The translations under genes were made by a program, and so were the position numbers. Positions 38,317 through 48,787 of a stretch of 64,000 bases of DNA are shown here, in pieces; positions within the stretch are counted from its first letter, which is position 1; each line of letters starts with the position of its first letter. This DNA is from Noviherbaspirillum sp. UKPF54 (GTDB lineage Bacteria; Pseudomonadota; Gammaproteobacteria; Burkholderiales; Burkholderiaceae_D): assembly GCF_007874125.1 (NCBI RefSeq), contig NZ_CP040128.1, positions 2,418,001 to 2,482,000 on the forward strand. The letters are read 5' to 3'. The notes under the pieces are model-generated. The model was not told the DNA's origin and ran no database searches. It saw only the letters and a program-made list of their open reading frames with translations.

Positions 38317-41300
38317 ATGTTGCCAGGCTGGCTCATCGCGCTGGTCGCCTTCACCTACCTGGGCGCCCTGTTCGCGATCGCCTATTGCGGCGACAAGGCT
38401 GCCGCCAAGGGACGCAGCTTCATCGCCAATCCCTACGTGTATTCGCTGTCGATGGCGGTCTACGCCTCGGCATGGACGTTCTACGGCAGCGTCGGGCGCG
38501 CGGCCACCAGCGGTATCGGTTTCTTGCCGGTATATCTCGGTCCGACCGTGATGGCCACGCTGTGGTGGATCGTGCTGCGCAAGATCATCCGCATCGCCAA
38601 GGACAACCACATCACCTCGCTCGCCGATTTCGTCTCCTCGCGCTATGGCAAGAGCGCGGCGCTGGCCGGGCTGGTCACTACCATCGCGACGCTGGGGGTG
38701 GTGCCCTACATCTCGCTGCAGCTGAAGGCGATTTCGGTCAGCTTCAACGTCCTGCTCGGCTACCCGAACATTACGCCGCCACCGCCGCAGTCGGGGCCGA
38801 TCATCGCCGACACCGCGTTTTATGCGGCCATGATTCTCGGCGCCTTCACCATCCTGTTCGGCACGCGGCACCTGGACGCCTCGGAGCGGCACGAGGGCAT
38901 GGTGGCGGCAGTGGCCTTCGAATCGCTGGTCAAGCTGGTCGCCTTCCTGTGCATCGGTGCCTTCGTCACCTACGGGCTGTACGACGGCTTCTGCGACCTC
39001 TTCACCAGGGCCGCGGCGCTGCCGCAGGCGCTCGACGCCTTTACCATCGGCAATCGACAGCTCGACGTCTACCACAACTGGGCTTCCCTGTTTACGGTGG
39101 CCTTCCTTTCGATGCTGGCGATCGTGTTCCTGCCGCGCCAGTTCCAGATGGCGGTAGTGGAAAACGTGGACGAGCAGCATCTGAACAAGGCGATCTGGCT
39201 GTTTCCGCTGTATCTGCTGCTGTTTAACGTGTTCGTGCTGCCGATCGCCTTCGGCGGCCTGCTGCATTTCGCGGGGCAGGCAACCGATCCGGACACCTTC
39301 ATCCTGACCCTGCCGATGAGCGGGCAGCAACCGGCGCTCGCGCTGCTGGTGTTCGTCGGCGGTTTTTCGGCCGCCACCGGCATGGTGATCGTCGAATGCA
39401 TCGCGCTGTCGACCATGGTGTGCAACGACCTGGTGATACCAATGCTGCTGCGCTTCAAGCGCCTGCGGCTGTCGGAAAGCGAGGACTTGTCCGGGCTGCT
39501 GCTCGGCGTCAGGCGCATGACCATCGTGCTCATCCTGTTGTTCAGCTATGCCTATTTCCGCCTCGCGGGCGAGGCATACGCTCTCGCCTCGACCGGCCTG
39601 ATCTCGTTCGCGGCGGTCGCCCAGTTCGCGCCTGCCGTGCTGGGTGGCATCTACTGGAAAGGTGCGACGCGCACCGGTGCCCTGGCCGGGCTGGGCGCGG
39701 GCTTCCTGGTCTGGACCTACACCCTGCTGCTGCCGGCCTTCGCGCATTCCGGCTGGCTACCAATGAGTTTTTTGGACGCGGGGCCGTTCGGCTTGACGCT
39801 GCTGCAGCCGCAGCAGCTGTTCGGCCTGCGGGGGCTCGATGAAATCACGCATGCGATTCTGTGGAGCATGCTGGCCAACATCGGCGCCTATATCGGCGTG
39901 TCCGTGACGACCGGCCAGAGCGCGCTGGAACAGACGCAGGCGGCGCTGTTCGTCGACGTCTTCAAGCATGGCCGCGACGTTGCACCCAATAACCGGCGCA
40001 CGCACGGATCGCTGCCCGAACTGCATGCGCTCCTGTCCCGCTTCCTGGGTCCCGAGCGCGCGATCGCGACCTTCACCGGCTACGCGCGGCAGCGCGGGCT
40101 GGACTGGCCGCGAGAAGCCGACGCAGAACTGGTCAACGCATCCGAAGCGCAGCTGGCCGGCGTGATCGGCGCCGCCTCCGCCCGGGCGATGATTGCGTCG
40201 GTGATCGAGGAAGAGCCGCTGCACGACAGCCTGACCGGCTTGCCGAACCGGATGCTGCTGCTGGATCGCCTGAACGACACGCAGGAACAGTCGAAGCTCG
40301 GCGGCGATTACAGCTTCGCGGTCCTGTTTCTGACGCTGGACCGCTTTCGCGTTATCACCGACAGCCTGGGCCGCGCGGCCGGCGACCAGTTGCTGATCCA
40401 TGTCGCACGGCGGCTCAAAGCCGGCCTGCGCCTGGGCGAAACCGCGGCCCATCTCGGCAGCGACGAATTCGCCCTCATCCTCAACGGCATCAAGGACGCC
40501 AGCGAAGCGACGCGTTTCGCCGAACAGCTGCAGGTCGCATTGAGCGCGGCATACACGCTGGACGAGTCCGAGGTCTATACGACGGCGAGCATCGGCATCG
40601 CCCTCTCCAACGCCGCCTACACGGTGCCGGACGATCTCCTGCGCGACGCGGAAACCGCCAACCACCAGGCGGTCCTGCTCGGCGGCGCCTGCTGCGAAGT
40701 GTTCGGCGCGAACCTGCGAAAACGGGTGGTCGCGCTGCTCGACATGGAGACCAGGCTGCGCCAGGCGGTCGTCAAGGGCCGGGAATTCGAAGTGTATTAC
40801 CAGCCTGTCGTGGCCTTTGCCAGCGGCCGGATCAGCGGCTTCGAGGCGCTTGTGCGCATGCGGCGCACCGACGGCAGCCTGATCCCGCCCAACGAATTCA
40901 TTCCGCTCACGGAAGAAACCGGCCTGATCGTGCATATCGGCCGCCATGTGCTGATGGAGGCATGCCGCCAGATGCGCGAGTGGCAGCTCAAGTTTCCCGC
41001 CCTGCCGCCGCTGCATATCAGCGTCAACATCGCTGACCGGCAGTTCGTGCACCCGAGCCTCATGCAGCAGATCGACGAAGTGCTGGCCGCAACCGGCCTG
41101 GGCACCGACAGCCTCAAGCTGGAAGTCACGGAAACGGTCATTATGGACCACGCGGAGGAAGCCTCCGCCGTACTGTCCAAGCTGCAAGCCAAGGGCATCA
41201 GGTTGCTGATGGACGACTTCGGAACCGGCTATTCTTCACTGTCCTACCTGCATCATTTCCCCGTCAATTCCCTGAAGATCGATGCCTCGTTCGTCAGGCG

Positions 41301-41523
41301 CATGGACGAAAGCGACAAGGACATGCAAATCATCCAGGCCATCGTCACCCTGGCGCACTCGCTGGGCATGGATACGATCGCCGAAGGCGTGGAAAGCGCC
41401 AGCCAGATGGCACGGCTGAAATCGCTGAAGGTCGAATACGGCCAGGGTTACTACTTTTCCAGGCCCTTGCCGGCGGCCGACGCAGAAGCGCTGCTGGCAG
41501 CCTGGCCGCATTATCAGGGATGA
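38317..41523 (+). CDS. SLC5 transporter-STAC-GGDEF-EAL fusion, putative c-di-GMP phosphodiesterase
   Basis: This 1,068-residue protein begins with an about 13-helix sodium:solute symporter (SLC5/SSS) domain, residues 1 to about 525, like the transporter part of CbrA-type sensor kinases. Residues 545-615 match a STAC-like linker (LPELHALLSRFLGPERAIATF). A degenerate GGDEF domain follows, with HLGSDEF at 712-718, so no cyclase activity is expected. The EAL domain appears active: FEALVRM (E843), ISVNIADRQF, KLEVTET, MDDFGTGYSSL (D966-D967), LKIDASFV and AEGVE. It likely couples a transported or sensed solute to c-di-GMP breakdown. In CbrA the output is a histidine kinase instead. It converges with lepB, 3 bases apart. 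Confidence 0.9.
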   Translation: MLPGWLIALVAFTYLGALFAIAYCGDKAAAKGRSFIANPYVYSLSMAVYASAWTFYGSVGRAATSGIGFLPVYLGPTVMATLWWIVLRKIIRIAKDNHITSLADFVSSRYGKSAALAGLVTTIATLGVVPYISLQLKAISVSFNVLLGYPNITPPPPQSGPIIADTAFYAAMILGAFTILFGTRHLDASERHEGMVAAVAFESLVKLVAFLCIGAFVTYGLYDGFCDLFTRAAALPQALDAFTIGNRQLDVYHNWASLFTVAFLSMLAIVFLPRQFQMAVVENVDEQHLNKAIWLFPLYLLLFNVFVLPIAFGGLLHFAGQATDPDTFILTLPMSGQQPALALLVFVGGFSAATGMVIVECIALSTMVCNDLVIPMLLRFKRLRLSESEDLSGLLLGVRRMTIVLILLFSYAYFRLAGEAYALASTGLISFAAVAQFAPAVLGGIYWKGATRTGALAGLGAGFLVWTYTLLLPAFAHSGWLPMSFLDAGPFGLTLLQPQQLFGLRGLDEITHAILWSMLANIGAYIGVSVTTGQSALEQTQAALFVDVFKHGRDVAPNNRRTHGSLPELHALLSRFLGPERAIATFTGYARQRGLDWPREADAELVNASEAQLAGVIGAASARAMIASVIEEEPLHDSLTGLPNRMLLLDRLNDTQEQSKLGGDYSFAVLFLTLDRFRVITDSLGRAAGDQLLIHVARRLKAGLRLGETAAHLGSDEFALILNGIKDASEATRFAEQLQVALSAAYTLDESEVYTTASIGIALSNAAYTVPDDLLRDAETANHQAVLLGGACCEVFGANLRKRVVALLDMETRLRQAVVKGREFEVYYQPVVAFASGRISGFEALVRMRRTDGSLIPPNEFIPLTEETGLIVHIGRHVLMEACRQMREWQLKFPALPPLHISVNIADRQFVHPSLMQQIDEVLAATGLGTDSLKLEVTETVIMDHAEEASAVLSKLQAKGIRLLMDDFGTGYSSLSYLHHFPVNSLKIDASFVRRMDESDKDMQIIQAIVTLAHSLGMDTIAEGVESASQMARLKSLKVEYGQGYYFSRPLPAADAEALLAAWPHYQG

Positions 41524-41526
41524 GCG

Positions 41527-42207
41527 TTACTGCAAGGCTGCGCCAATGCGGTCCATGCGCGGCAGGTAGTAATGGCCGGTATCGAAAGAAAAGGCGACAC
41601 GGCTGACCTGGCCGCTGATCAGTTCCCGCCTGACGAAACCGATATAGCGCGAATCCTTGCTGTTGTCGCGGTTATCGCCGAGCATCAGATATTGGCCGGG
41701 CGGGACAGTGACCGGGCCGAAGCTGCGCAGGGCTTTACGCTCCGGCATCACGATGATCGGCCGCCGGCTGCCGAGGATCTGCTCTGCCAATACCAGCTGC
41801 GGGCCGACGTAATCCGGAGAAAGCCGGGTAATGGCGCCACTGTCGGCCTGCCCGTAGGCGGCTTGCACGCCATTGATGATCAGTTGCTCTCCGCGCATTT
41901 CCACCACGTCGCCCGGCAATGCGACCAGGCGCTTGACCAGCCTGTTCCCATCTTCCGGCGAAGTGAATGTGACGATATCGCCGCGCTTCGGGTCGGCGAG
42001 ATGCTTGAGGATGACGTCGGTAAACGGCAGCTTCACGTCATACGCCAGCCGGTTGGTGACGATGCGGTCGCCGATCATCAGGGTCGGATACATGGAGCCC
42101 GAAGGCACGCCATACCAGTCGGCGACAGCGCTGCGCACCAGGATCATGCCGAACACGAAGAACAGGAACCCCTTGTTTTCAGCGACCAGTTTCCGGAGTT
42201 TGAGCAT
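41527..42207 (-). CDS. lepB: Signal peptidase I LepB
   Basis: This 226-residue serine-lysine peptidase cleaves signal peptides on the periplasmic face of the inner membrane. One N-terminal helix (GFLFFVFGMILVRSAVADWY) is followed by box B VPSGSMYPTL with the nucleophilic Ser near 37. Box D is RLVKRLVALPGD with the general-base Lys, and box E is LGDNRDNSKDSR. It is shorter than E. coli LepB (324 residues) and has a single membrane segment. It is not next to lepA-rnc, so it may be a second, accessory copy. It lies downstream of gap in the same direction but beyond the gap terminator. Confidence 0.93.
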   Translation of the reverse strand: MLKLRKLVAENKGFLFFVFGMILVRSAVADWYGVPSGSMYPTLMIGDRIVTNRLAYDVKLPFTDVILKHLADPKRGDIVTFTSPEDGNRLVKRLVALPGDVVEMRGEQLIINGVQAAYGQADSGAITRLSPDYVGPQLVLAEQILGSRRPIIVMPERKALRSFGPVTVPPGQYLMLGDNRDNSKDSRYIGFVRRELISGQVSRVAFSFDTGHYYLPRMDRIGAALQ

Positions 42208-42250
42208 GGCGGCGGCCTCGTCTGCGCTATTGAAAGATGATCAATATAGC

Positions 42251-42277
42251 AAAACGCCCCGGCAAGCGGGGCGTTTT
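42251..42277 (-). terminator. Rho-independent terminator of gap
   Basis: AAAACGCCCCG / CGGGGCGTTTT is a perfect 11-bp stem with a 5-base loop, about 20 bases after the gap stop codon on the minus strand. The lepB start is 44 bases further on. Confidence 0.85.
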
Positions 42278-42297
42278 GACTGAGGCGCAAGTTCCGA

Positions 42298-43308
42298 TTA
42301 TTTGGCGGACATCAATGCCACGGTGGTGTCCAGCATGCGGTTGGAGAAGCCCCACTCGTTGTCGTACCAGGACGACACCTTCACCAGACGGCCGGAAACC
42401 TTGGTCAGGGTAGCGTCGAAGTTGGACGATGCCGGGTTGTGGTTGAAGTCGACCGATACCAGCGGCTCGGTGTTGTAGGTCAGGATGCCCTTCAGTGCGC
42501 CGTTGGCAGCGTCCTTCATGATCTGGTTGATTTCGTCGACCGTGGTGTCGCGGGCGGCGATGAAGGACAGGTCGACGATCGACACGTTAATCGTCGGAAC
42601 GCGGATCGCGTAGCCGTCCAGCTTACCGTTCAGCTCAGGCAGCACCAGGCCGACCGCGGCGGCGGCGCCGGTCTTGGTCGGGATCATCGACTGGGTAGCG
42701 GAACGGGCGCGGCGCAGGTCTTCGTGCATCACGTCGGTCAGCACCTGGTCGTTGGTGTAGGCGTGCACGGTGGTCATCAGGCCGTTCAGCAGGCCGATCT
42801 TGTCGTGCAGCGGCTTGACCAGCGGGGCCAGGCAGTTGGTGGTGCAGGAAGCGTTGGAGATGACGGTGTCGGAAGCCTTCAGCACGTTCTGGTTCACGCC
42901 GAACACGACGGTTGCGTCAACGTCCTTGCCGCCCGGAGCGGAGATGATGACCTTCTTCGCTCCGCCTTTCAGGTGAGCGGAAGCCTTTTCCTTGGTGGTG
43001 AAGAAGCCGGTGCACTCCAGTACCACGTCGACGTTCAGCTCGCCCCACGGAATTTCAGCCGGGTTGCGCTGCGCGAAAACCTTGATCTTGTCGCCATTCA
43101 CAACCATGAAATCGCCGTCGACTTCGACGGTGCCCGGGAACTTGCCGTGCGCGGTGTCGTAGCGGGTCAGATGCGCGTTGGACTGCGCATTGCCGAGGTC
43201 GTTGATCGCAACGATCTGGATGTCTTGCTTCTTGCCGCCTTCGTAGAAAGCGCGGAGGATGTTGCGACCGATGCGGCCGTAGCCGTTGATTGCGACGCGA
43301 ATAGTCAT
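42298..43308 (-). CDS. gap: Glyceraldehyde-3-phosphate dehydrogenase, type I
   Basis: This is the NAD-dependent glycolytic/gluconeogenic enzyme, 336 residues. It has the N-terminal Rossmann motif [15 protein letters not shown], the catalytic cysteine in [12 protein letters not shown] (about C155), HAYTNDQ, and the C-terminal [15 protein letters not shown] 43306-43308 follows AGGAG. It is 31 bases downstream of the transketolase gene and co-transcribed with it, the usual order in this group; no pgk follows in this window. Confidence 0.97.
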   Translation of the reverse strand: MTIRVAINGYGRIGRNILRAFYEGGKKQDIQIVAINDLGNAQSNAHLTRYDTAHGKFPGTVEVDGDFMVVNGDKIKVFAQRNPAEIPWGELNVDVVLECTGFFTTKEKASAHLKGGAKKVIISAPGGKDVDATVVFGVNQNVLKASDTVISNASCTTNCLAPLVKPLHDKIGLLNGLMTTVHAYTNDQVLTDVMHEDLRRARSATQSMIPTKTGAAAAVGLVLPELNGKLDGYAIRVPTINVSIVDLSFIAARDTTVDEINQIMKDAANGALKGILTYNTEPLVSVDFNHNPASSNFDATLTKVSGRLVKVSSWYDNEWGFSNRMLDTTVALMSAK

Positions 43309-43339
43309 GGTTTTCTCCTGAAGTAGTTAAGCCGAATTT

Positions 43340-45334
43340 TTAAGCGATCACCGATTTCACCTTGGCCACGACATTGTCCGTCGTGAAGCCGAAGTGCTTG
43401 AACAGCACGCCGGCCGGCGCCGATTCGCCGAAGGTGTCGATACCAACCACGCCGCCTTCCAGGCCGACGTACTTGTACCAGAAGTCTGTCACGCCCGCTT
43501 CGATCGCCACGCGCGGCAGGCCCTTCGGCAATACGCTTGCCTTGTAGGCCGCATCCTGGCGGTCGAACAGGTCGGTACACGGCATGGAAACCACGCGTAC
43601 CGCGATGCCTTGCTTGGCCAGCTCGTCGGCCGACTTGACCGCGAGTTCGACCTCGGAGCCGGTGGCGATCAGCACTGCCTTGGCATCTGCCGCATCGCGC
43701 AGCACGTAACCGCCGCGGTTGATATGCTGGATTTGTTCCGCGCTGCGTTCCATAAACGGCAGGTTCTGACGCGAGAAGATCAGCGTGGTCGGGCCGTGGC
43801 GGCGCGCCACCGCGTGTTTCCATGCGATCGCGGATTCGACGGTGTCGCACGGACGCCAGTTTTCAAGGTTCGGAATCAGGCGCAGGCTGGACACGTGCTC
43901 GACCGACTGGTGGGTCGGGCCGTCTTCGCCCAGGCCGATCGAATCGTGCGTAAACACGAAGATCGAGCGGATCTTCATCAGCGCCGCCATGCGCAACGCG
44001 TTGCGGCTGTAGTCGGAGAAGGTCAGGAAGGTCGCGCCGAACGGGATGTAGCCGCCATGCAGGGCGATGCCGTTCATGATCGCGCTCATGCCGAATTCGC
44101 GCACGCCGTAGTTGATATGGTTGCCCGCCTGCTCGGCGCGCACCGCCACGCATTCCTTCCAGTTGGTCAGGTTGGAGCCGGTCAGGTCGGCCGAGCCGCC
44201 GAGGAATTCCGGCAGTACCGGCGCCAGCGCCTGGATCGCGTTCTGGCTGGCCTTGCGGGTGGCGATGGTTTCCTTCTTTTCAATGCAAGCGGCGACGTAG
44301 GCATCCATGGTCGCGGTGAAGTTGCCCGGCAATTCGCCCTTCATGCGGCGCACGAGCTCGCCCGCTTCCTGCGGATAGCGCTCGTCGTAGGCCTTGAACA
44401 GTGCATTCCACTCTTCTTCCAGCGCGGCGCCCTGCTGCTTCGCATCCCATGCGGTATAGACGTCCGCCGGGATCTCGAACGGCGCATGGGTCCAGCCGAT
44501 CGCTTCGCGGGTGGCGGCGATTTCCTTGTCGCCCAGCGCCGCGCCGTGGACCTTGTCGGTGCCCTGCATGTTCGGCGAACCCTTGCCGATCATGGTCTTG
44601 CAGCAGATCAGGACCGGCTTGTCGGATTTCTTCGCTTCGGCGATCGCGGCTGCGACCGCAGCCACGTCATGGCCGTCGACATTGCGGATCACGTTCCAGT
44701 TGTACGCTTCGAAACGCTTCGGTGTGTCATCGAGGAACCAGCCTTCGACCTTGCCGTCGATCGAGATGCCGTTGTCGTCGTACAGCACGATCAGCTTAGA
44801 CAGGCGCAGCGCGCCGGCCAGCGAGCAGACTTCGTGCGAAATGCCTTCCATCAGGCAGCCATCGCCGACGAAGGCGTAGGTGTGGTGGTCGACCACGTTA
44901 AAGCCGGGCTTGTTGAATTCCGCTGCCAGCAGACGTTCCGCGAGCGCCATGCCGACCGCGTTGGACAATCCTTGGCCAAGCGGGCCGGTGGTCGTTTCCA
45001 CGCCCGGCGTCACGTGCACTTCCGGGTGGCCTGCGGTCTTGGAGTGCAACTGGCGGAAATTCTTGATCTCGTCCATCGACAGGTCGTAGCCAGTCAAGTG
45101 CAGCAAGGCGTATTGCAGCATCGAACCATGGCCGTTGGACAGGATGAAGCGGTCGCGATTCATCCAATGCGGATTGGCCGGATTATGGCGATAGTGCCTG
45201 GACCACAATGCCACGGCAATTTCCGCCATGCCCATCGGCATGCCAGGGTGGCCGGAATTTGCCTTTTGAACTGCGTCCATCGCCAAGGCGCGGATCGCGT
45301 TGGCCATCTTGTCGGTCGGGAGAGAAGAAGTCAT
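43340..45334 (-). CDS. tkt: Transketolase Tkt
   Basis: Transketolase transfers two-carbon units in the pentose phosphate pathway using thiamine diphosphate. The 664-residue protein has [18 protein letters not shown], the ThDP motif [20 protein letters not shown], and PYR-domain features such as [18 protein letters not shown] 45332-45334 ([15 protein letters not shown]) was chosen over an in-frame start 39 codons upstream that lacks similarity. It provides erythrose-4-phosphate, the co-substrate of AroG encoded elsewhere in the window. Confidence 0.97.
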   Translation of the reverse strand: MTSSLPTDKMANAIRALAMDAVQKANSGHPGMPMGMAEIAVALWSRHYRHNPANPHWMNRDRFILSNGHGSMLQYALLHLTGYDLSMDEIKNFRQLHSKTAGHPEVHVTPGVETTTGPLGQGLSNAVGMALAERLLAAEFNKPGFNVVDHHTYAFVGDGCLMEGISHEVCSLAGALRLSKLIVLYDDNGISIDGKVEGWFLDDTPKRFEAYNWNVIRNVDGHDVAAVAAAIAEAKKSDKPVLICCKTMIGKGSPNMQGTDKVHGAALGDKEIAATREAIGWTHAPFEIPADVYTAWDAKQQGAALEEEWNALFKAYDERYPQEAGELVRRMKGELPGNFTATMDAYVAACIEKKETIATRKASQNAIQALAPVLPEFLGGSADLTGSNLTNWKECVAVRAEQAGNHINYGVREFGMSAIMNGIALHGGYIPFGATFLTFSDYSRNALRMAALMKIRSIFVFTHDSIGLGEDGPTHQSVEHVSSLRLIPNLENWRPCDTVESAIAWKHAVARRHGPTTLIFSRQNLPFMERSAEQIQHINRGGYVLRDAADAKAVLIATGSEVELAVKSADELAKQGIAVRVVSMPCTDLFDRQDAAYKASVLPKGLPRVAIEAGVTDFWYKYVGLEGGVVGIDTFGESAPAGVLFKHFGFTTDNVVAKVKSVIA

Positions 45335-45557
45335 GTCAAATCTGGTTAAGGCGGGTGTTGAAGCGGGACACTGCAAAGCGCGATATTTTACCAGACACAT
45401 GATTGCGCCATTAAAATCGAGGATTGACTTTTGCCAAGAGGTTCGCGGCACCCGCCGTCCCTATCCTCTCTGACAGCGCAGGGCGCGGCAAAATCCGTTG
45501 TCTTTCATGAAATATTTTTGGCGCACCCGCCTGCGCCTCGAACAAGTAGCCACCATC

Positions 45558-46283
45558 ATGCCGCGTTTTTATTACCCGTCATCTCTTGCCATCGGAGCAA
45601 GCATCACACTTCCGGAACAAGTTGCGCATCATGTCCACGTGTTGCGTCTTGCGCCCGGCGACACCATTAGCCTGTTCAATGGCGATGGCGGCGAATATGC
45701 GGCGACCTTGGGCGCGATCGAAAAGAAGCGCGTGCAAGCGGACGTCAAGGCGTTTTCGCCGCGCGAGACGGAACTGCCCTACTCGGTCACGCTGGCACAA
45801 GCCCTGCCGGAAGGCTCGAAGATGGACTGGATCATCGAGAAGGCAGTCGAGCTCGGCGCCGCCGCGCTTCAGCCGCTCGCCGCGCAACGCTGCGTGGTAC
45901 GCCTGTCCGCCGAGCGGGCCGCGAAGAAAATGGAGCACTGGAACGGCATCATCGTCGCCGCGGCCGAACAAAGCGGCCGTAACCGGCTCGCCCATCTGGC
46001 GGAACCGGCCGATTTCAACGGTTGGGTCGGCCAGCAGAACCTGCATCGCCGCATCCTGTTGTCGCCCCGCGCCGCGCAATCGCTGCCCGACTGGGCTCGG
46101 CACCATCCGCCGCAGGCGGTATCGCTGGTGATCGGCCCGGAAGGCGGATTTTCCGAACAAGAAGAAAACCTGGCTCTGGCGCACGGCGCTCTGGCACTTT
46201 CCATGGGGCCACGGGTCTTGCGCACGGAAACCGCAGGCCTGGCCGCCCTTGCCGCACTGAACGCTATTTGGGGTGGAATCTAA
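45558..46283 (+). CDS. rsmE: 16S rRNA m3U1498 methyltransferase RsmE
   Basis: This 241-residue SPOUT-class methyltransferase has an N-terminal PUA-like domain (PRFYYPSSLAIGASITLPEQ, HHVHVLRLAPGD). The C-terminal trefoil knot has the SAM-binding motifs LVIGPEGGFSEQEE and SMGPRVLRTETAGLAAL. ATG 45558 (MPRFYYPS) is the family start; the frame continues 20 codons upstream without similarity. It is divergent from tkt. Confidence 0.94.
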   Translation: MPRFYYPSSLAIGASITLPEQVAHHVHVLRLAPGDTISLFNGDGGEYAATLGAIEKKRVQADVKAFSPRETELPYSVTLAQALPEGSKMDWIIEKAVELGAAALQPLAAQRCVVRLSAERAAKKMEHWNGIIVAAAEQSGRNRLAHLAEPADFNGWVGQQNLHRRILLSPRAAQSLPDWARHHPPQAVSLVIGPEGGFSEQEENLALAHGALALSMGPRVLRTETAGLAALAALNAIWGGI

Positions 46284-46381
46284 TCCCCCTAATCAAGATC
46301 AAACAGCGGCGGGATTTGCTGCCGTAGATCGTCTCTATCCTCTATGGTGAAGCTTCGCGCAATGAACCAGGAGGATATGAA

Positions 46382-46807
46382 ATGGGAATTCTCGACAGCG
46401 CTGCCGATATGTTCAGCGGCAACAACCAGGCGCCGATACCGGATAACAGGACGCGATTGATTCAAGCCACACTTTCGCTGCTTGCCAACAATGGGCAAAA
46501 CGGTGGATTGCATGGCCTGCTGGAGCGCTTCCAGGAAGCCGGGCTCGGCAATGTCTTCAGCTCCTGGATCGGCACCGGCGAGAACGTGCCGATCACGCCG
46601 CAACAAGTGCAGGAAGCGCTCGGAGAAGGCCACCTGCAGCAGATTTCCGAGGAAAGCGGCTTGTCGGAAGATGAAACGGCACGCCAGTTGAGCGGCTTGC
46701 TGCCGGAAATGGTGGATACCCTGACGCCGGCCGGGCATATCCCGCGCGGCGGATTGGGCACGATGAGCGAATTGCTGGAGCATTTCATCGGTGGATTTTT
46801 GAAATGA
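46382..46807 (+). CDS. YidB family protein (DUF937)
   Basis: This 141-residue protein resembles YidB/DUF937 proteins of unknown function. It has the N-terminal MGILDSAADMFSG, a Gly/Asn-rich stretch NNGQNGGLHGLLERFQEAGLG, and the core WIGTGENVPITPQQVQEALG with ESGLSEDETARQLSGLLPEMVD. No signal peptide or membrane helix is seen. ATG 46382 follows AGGAGGAT at suitable spacing. It stands between rsmE and mtfA. Confidence 0.85.
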   Translation: MGILDSAADMFSGNNQAPIPDNRTRLIQATLSLLANNGQNGGLHGLLERFQEAGLGNVFSSWIGTGENVPITPQQVQEALGEGHLQQISEESGLSEDETARQLSGLLPEMVDTLTPAGHIPRGGLGTMSELLEHFIGGFLK

Positions 46808-46847
46808 CCCGTTGTCGCGGAGAGCCGGATTCCGCGACAATGACCTC

Positions 46848-47720
46848 ATGCAATGGTTTCGACAACTCTTCAAACGCGACAAACCCGAGATCCCGGAGGC
46901 GCTCTGGCAGCAATGCCAGGATCGGCTGCCGTTTCTGGCACAACTGCCTGCGCCGGACTTGGCTCGCCTGAAAACCCTGTGCGAAACGTTTCTCGATCGT
47001 AAAACTTTTACCGGCGCGGCAGGTGTCGAACTGACCGACCGCATCGCCGTGCTGATCGCCGCGCAGGCATGCCTGCCGGTGCTGAACCTGACGCTGGACC
47101 TATATGCCGACATGGCCGGCATCATCATTTACCCCGGCTCGTTCGTCATTGCACAAAGCGAAATGGACGAAGCCGGCGTAGTGCACGAGTGGCGCGAACC
47201 GGTGTCCGGCGAAGCCGTGCATGCCGGCGGCGCCGTGATCCTGTCTTGTGAAGACATCGAGGATATCGAGGCGCCCGGCTACAACGTGGTCATCCACGAA
47301 TTCGCCCACAAGATAGACATGCGGGACGGCACCGCAAACGGCTGCCCGCCGTTTCTCGTCGCATATCACAAGGATATCCGGGCCGAGCACTGGCAACGGG
47401 AATTTTCCGCCGCATACCGGGATTTTGTCGCCCGCGTCGATGCGCTGGATGCGCAATTGCCGGAAGACTTCGATGCCGACCATCCGGCCGACGCCGCCAT
47501 GTATGACGAGTTGTTTGCCGAGCTGCCGCTCGATCCCTATGCGGCAAGGCATCCGGCGGAGTTCTTCGCCGTCGCGTCGGAAGCGTTCTTCGTAGGGCCT
47601 GCCCCGCTGGCGGAGGATTACCCGGAAATCTACCGCTTGTTGACCCTGTATTACCTCCAGGACCCGTTACACTGGCAAAACGCTCCTTGCGGCAAAGAAA
47701 CCGGCGGAAAGCATTTATAA
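46848..47720 (+). CDS. mtfA: Zinc-dependent peptidase MtfA (M90)
   Basis: MtfA is a cytosolic zinc aminopeptidase; in E. coli it binds the glucose repressor Mlc and influences the ptsG system. The 290-residue protein has the zinc motif VVIHEFAHKIDM near 147-158 and the downstream EFFAVASEAFF glutamate segment near 242. The N-terminal MQWFRQLFKR is typical. ATG 46848 was chosen; an in-frame GTG/ATG-type start 12 codons upstream is possible. It overlaps no neighbour; ribF begins 35 bases after. Confidence 0.9.
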   Translation: MQWFRQLFKRDKPEIPEALWQQCQDRLPFLAQLPAPDLARLKTLCETFLDRKTFTGAAGVELTDRIAVLIAAQACLPVLNLTLDLYADMAGIIIYPGSFVIAQSEMDEAGVVHEWREPVSGEAVHAGGAVILSCEDIEDIEAPGYNVVIHEFAHKIDMRDGTANGCPPFLVAYHKDIRAEHWQREFSAAYRDFVARVDALDAQLPEDFDADHPADAAMYDELFAELPLDPYAARHPAEFFAVASEAFFVGPAPLAEDYPEIYRLLTLYYLQDPLHWQNAPCGKETGGKHL

Positions 47721-47755
47721 TCCAAGGTTTTGCAATCGTTTTTATCCAACCTGCA

Positions 47756-48733
47756 ATGAAGGTATTTCGCGGACTACCCAATGCCGCGTCTCGCGCGCCT
47801 TGCGCATTGACGATTGGCAACTTCGACGGCGTGCATCGCGGGCACCAGGCCCTGCTGGCGCGCGTGCGCGAAGCCGCGACCCGGCTCGGCATCGAAGCAG
47901 CCGTCATGACCTTCGAGCCGCATCCGCGCGAATTCTTTGCGCGCGCAGCAGGCGATCTGTCGAAAGCGCCGACGCGCATCGCCAACCTGCGCGACAAGCT
48001 GCAGGCGCTCGACAATGCCGGCGTCGACCGCGTGATCGTCGAGCACTTCAATGCGCATTTCGCCTCCATGTCACCACAGGACTTCGTCGAAAAAGTCCTG
48101 GTGCAGGGCTTGCACGTGAAATGGCTGATGGTCGGCGAAGATTTCTGCTATGGCTCCAGGCGTGCGGGCAACCTCGCCACCCTGATCGAGGCCGGCAAAC
48201 AATACGGCTTTCATGTGGAAGCGCTGCCGACGGTGACCAACAACGACATGCGCATCTCGTCATCGGCAGTGCGCGAGGCCCTTGCGCAAAGCGACTTCGC
48301 GCTGGCCGAGCAGCTGCTCGGCCATCCCTACGCCATTTCCGGGCACGTCATCCATGGCAAGAAGCTCGGCCGCACGATCGGCTTCCCGACGCTGAACCTG
48401 CGCGTGGCGCACAAGCGTCCCGCGCTGTCCGGCATTTTCGTGGTGCAGGTGCATGGCCTGGCCGCCCATCCGATTCCGGGCGTGGCCAGTCTCGGCGTGC
48501 GTCCGACGGTGGAAGACGGCGGCCGGGTGCTGCTCGAAACCTATCTGTTCGACTATGCGCAGCAATGCTACGGCAAGCTGGTGCGGGTCGAATTCCTGAA
48601 GAAATTGCGCGACGAGGAAAAATACGTCGACCTGCCGACGCTGACTGCAGCCATCGAGCGCGACGCCGACCAGGCGCGCGACTTCTTCAGGGAACGCGAC
48701 GCGAACGCCGTCTCCGCCACCGACCGAATTTGA
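47756..48733 (+). CDS. ribF: Bifunctional riboflavin kinase/FAD synthetase RibF
   Basis: RibF phosphorylates riboflavin to FMN and adenylylates it to FAD. The 325-residue protein has an N-terminal nucleotidyltransferase domain with LTIGNFDGVHRGHQALL, MTFEPHPREFF and the late motif ISSSAVREAL. The C-terminal flavokinase domain has GKKLGRTIGFPTLNL. ATG 47756 fits the family start (MKVFRGL). It is followed by ileS and lspA, the classic ribF-ileS-lspA order. Confidence 0.96.
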   Translation: MKVFRGLPNAASRAPCALTIGNFDGVHRGHQALLARVREAATRLGIEAAVMTFEPHPREFFARAAGDLSKAPTRIANLRDKLQALDNAGVDRVIVEHFNAHFASMSPQDFVEKVLVQGLHVKWLMVGEDFCYGSRRAGNLATLIEAGKQYGFHVEALPTVTNNDMRISSSAVREALAQSDFALAEQLLGHPYAISGHVIHGKKLGRTIGFPTLNLRVAHKRPALSGIFVVQVHGLAAHPIPGVASLGVRPTVEDGGRVLLETYLFDYAQQCYGKLVRVEFLKKLRDEEKYVDLPTLTAAIERDADQARDFFRERDANAVSATDRI

Positions 48734-48787
48734 CGATCAAACGCCCGCCCCTGTTTGATCCACCGAATTTTTACGATTGAAACGACC

